Positions 62,201-64,000 of a stretch of 64,000 bases of DNA are shown in pieces (position 1 is the stretch's first letter; each line of letters starts with the position of its first letter). The DNA is taken from contig JAZKJF010000001.1 of NCBI GenBank assembly GCA_040384465.1, positions 62,001 through 126,000 of the forward strand. The letters are read 5' to 3'. Source of the stretch: UBA5078 sp040384465 (lineage in GTDB: Bacteria; Pseudomonadota; Gammaproteobacteria; Pseudomonadales; Pseudohongiellaceae). The position numbers were made by a program, and so were the translations under genes. The notes under the pieces are model-generated. The model was not told the DNA's origin and did not search any database. It was given only the letters and a program-made list of their open reading frames with translations.

Positions 62201-62921
62201 CCCGGTCGACGAATTTCTGCCTGAGCTGGGACATATCACCCGCGACCGGCTCGCTAATCTCAAGCCTGAGCGCGAATATCAACTGGTGGCCGGGTTGGTA
62301 GTCTCGATGCGCACGATGAAAAGCAAGCGCGGCGAAACCATTGCTTTCGTCACCCTCGATGATCGCAGTGCGCGCTTGGAATTCTCGTTATTTGCCAAAG
62401 AGTACGAACAGTTCCGTGACCTGCTGCAGAAGGACACGATTCTGGTGGTGGACTGCCAGGTTAGCGTCGATGACTACAGTGGTGCGATGCGCGGGCGTGC
62501 CCGCAGCGTCATGAGTCTGGACGCCGCCCGGCAGCGCTGTGCCCAGTTCCTCGATCTCTATCTGCACAAGGATTTTCTGGCGCCGGATTTCACTGGAAAA
62601 CTGGCGCGCATTCTTGAGCCCCAGCGTGCCGATCTGGCACCTGTCTCGGTGACCCCTAATAAATCAGCACCTGCGACGCAACGCGGCCGTATGCAGGCCG
62701 CACAACCGCCGTCAGGGGCGGAGGGGGAGCAGGCCACGGCGCGCGGTTGTCCCGTCCGTGTTCACTATGACCGTGGTGACTGCAAAGGCACGCTGTTGTT
62801 AGGTGCGCAATGGGCCATTCTGCCGACGCAGGCACTGCTGCAGCGCTTGCAGGAAGAGTTCGGCAAAGCTCGCGTGGTGCTCAATTACAAGCACGACAAC
62901 GGCCGTTCAGACATGCGCTGA
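59274..62921 (+). CDS. dnaE: DNA polymerase III alpha subunit
   Basis: The replicative polymerase subunit of 1215 residues. A PHP domain opens the protein ([16 protein letters not shown]). The palm contains [13 protein letters not shown] near 405-420 with the catalytic Asp pair, and a third acidic residue is around [12 protein letters not shown]. PolC-type fingers run to about 900 ([70 protein letters not shown]). An OB fold follows at about 1000-1080. The C-terminal tau-binding part has a 60-residue low-similarity Ala/Gln/Arg-rich stretch. ATG 59274 is 13 bases after rnhB. It is slightly longer than the 1160-residue E. coli enzyme. Confidence 0.97.
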   Translation: [1215 protein letters not shown]

Positions 62922-63008
62922 AGCGTCCGTTTTGGTGGTCGCTAAACGCTGGCGGCTTTTGTTATCATGGCAGCAACGTAAGCTTCATTACTGGAATATG
63001 ACATCGCT

Positions 63009-63962
63009 ATGAATCCGAATTACCTCGATTTTGAACAGCCTATCGCCGACCTGGAAGTGAAGATCAACGAGCTGCGTCTGGTGGGAGCCGACAACAAGCT
63101 GAACATTACCGACGAGATTCAAAAGCTTCAGGAAAAGAACACCAAGCTCACCGAGAAAATCTATTCCTCTTTGTCTCCCTGGCAGATTTCCCAGGTCGCC
63201 CGGCATCCACTGCGTCCTTACACTCTCGATTACATCAATCACATTTTCACGGATTTCGATGAGCTGCACGGTGACCGTCTGTTTGCAGATGACATGGCGC
63301 TGATCGGTGGTATTGCCCGTCTGGATGGTCGTCCCGTGATGGTGATCGGCCATCAGAAGGGCCGTGGCACCAAGGAGAAAGTCCGTCACAATTTCGGCAT
63401 GCCACGCCCCGAAGGGTATCGCAAGGCACGCCGCCTGATCGCCATGGCCGAGCGTTTCAAACTGCCGGTGCTGACGTTTATCGATACCCCTGGTGCTTAC
63501 CCGGGAATCGACTCCGAGGAGCGTGGCATCAACGAAGCGATCGCCGAAAACATGGCGATGATGTCGGCTGTGCGCACACCGCTGATCGCGACGGTGACCG
63601 GCGAGGCCAACTCCGGCGGTGCGATTGCCATCGGCATCGCCGATCATCTCAACATGCTCGAATATTCCACCTACACGGTGATCACGCCGGAAGGCTGTGC
63701 AACCATTCTCTGGAAGTCTGCTGAGTATGCGTCTGCCGCTGCCGAGGCGATGGGGGTGACCTCCAAGCGTCTGGAAGAGCTGGGCATCGTCGACAGTACC
63801 ATCACGGAGCCACTGGGCGGTGCGCATCGTGATGTGCCTGCGATGGCGGCGAACATCAAAACCGCGCTGATCGAGCAGGTGGATAGACTTTCCCGCTTGT
63901 CGCTGGATGAACTCGTCCAGCGCCGTTACCAGCGTCTGATGAGCTACGGTATTTCCAACTGA
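63009..63962 (+). CDS. accA: Acetyl-CoA carboxylase carboxyltransferase alpha subunit
   Basis: Alpha subunit of the carboxyltransferase that makes malonyl-CoA with AccD, the first committed step of fatty acid synthesis; 317 residues. Conserved parts are YLDFEQPIADLEVKINEL, LHGDRLFADDMALIGGIARLDG, GHQKGRGTKEKVRHNFGMPRPEGYRKA, FIDTPGAYPGI and TGEANSGGAIAIGIAD. The gene is complete and ends 38 bases before the window edge; no further feature is visible there. Confidence 0.97.
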   Translation: MNPNYLDFEQPIADLEVKINELRLVGADNKLNITDEIQKLQEKNTKLTEKIYSSLSPWQISQVARHPLRPYTLDYINHIFTDFDELHGDRLFADDMALIGGIARLDGRPVMVIGHQKGRGTKEKVRHNFGMPRPEGYRKARRLIAMAERFKLPVLTFIDTPGAYPGIDSEERGINEAIAENMAMMSAVRTPLIATVTGEANSGGAIAIGIADHLNMLEYSTYTVITPEGCATILWKSAEYASAAAEAMGVTSKRLEELGIVDSTITEPLGGAHRDVPAMAANIKTALIEQVDRLSRLSLDELVQRRYQRLMSYGISN

Positions 63963-64000
63963 CCTCTGGATATCCCCAGAACGAGTCCTTCAAGGCATGA

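Noticed and set aside
1..64000. Insertion sequences, prophage, integrons, defence islands or att sites, including at tRNA-Pro
   Set aside because: No transposase, integrase, phage gene or terminal repeat was found. The tRNA 3' end is not repeated nearby, and the gene order is conserved housekeeping.

Overview
The window is a contiguous stretch of a gammaproteobacterial chromosome. The evidence is gene content and order: pheST-ihfA-merR-tRNA-Pro; ygfZ/sdhE-ygfX; nadB divergent from rpoE-rseA-mucD; lepA-lepB-DUF4845-rnc-era-recO; cysM-rlmD-relA-mazG; adk/tsaB; dapE-dapD-yffB-glnD-map divergent from rpsB-tsf; and pyrH-frr-uppS-cdsA-ispC-rseP-bamA-skp-lpxD-fabZ-lpxA-lpxB-rnhB-dnaE-accA. These arrangements resemble Pseudomonas and its relatives more than enterics. 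The long form of DapD and a Lys/Ala/Pro-rich AlgP-like protein fit that. Genus and species cannot be named from the sequence alone. No insertion sequence, phage gene, CRISPR array or toxin-antitoxin/defence island is visible.

Layout. 0-4 kb: end of pheS, pheT, ihfA, a MerR-family gene, tRNA-Pro(GGG) and two terminators. 4-14.6 kb is the most accessory-looking part. It holds a secreted NHL beta-propeller protein, a small MazG-like NTP pyrophosphohydrolase, a gamma-glutamylcyclotransferase-like protein, a cyclic-nucleotide-binding/EAL phosphodiesterase, a three-gene Tat-exported molybdenum hydroxylase operon, two tandem paralogous four-helix membrane proteins, and SelO. 14.6-21.5 kb: ygfZ, sdhE, ygfX, nadB and the envelope-stress sigma factor locus rpoE-rseA-mucD, with no rseB between rseA and mucD. 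21.5-33.6 kb: translation, RNA processing, repair, cysteine synthesis, stringent response and adenylate kinase. 33.6-37.5 kb: AlgP-like protein, tsaB, uppP, rsmJ. 37.5-43.7 kb, minus strand: dapE, dapD, yffB, glnD, map. 43.7-64 kb, plus strand: the rpsB-tsf leader and operon, then a nearly unbroken run of translation, isoprenoid, phospholipid, outer-membrane assembly, lipid A, replication and fatty acid genes.

How the genes work together. The rpoE promoter carries a sigmaE-type consensus, so the sigma factor probably activates itself. RseA is the anti-sigma factor, and RseP (about 31 kb away) is the intramembrane protease that destroys it. BamA, Skp, MucD and the lipid A enzymes LpxD/LpxA/LpxB are the kind of envelope functions this pathway serves. 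UppS and UppP both supply the undecaprenyl carrier, and DapD/DapE supply diaminopimelate for peptidoglycan.

Most of the window is conserved housekeeping DNA. I do not see a clear new system. The best candidate for something poorly described is the 7.7-13 kb block: a PaoABC-like molybdoenzyme whose FAD subunit has four extra cysteines, followed by the duplicated membrane protein pair. Base composition, judged by eye on a few lines, rises from roughly 43-50% G+C at the left end to roughly 58-63% in dnaE.
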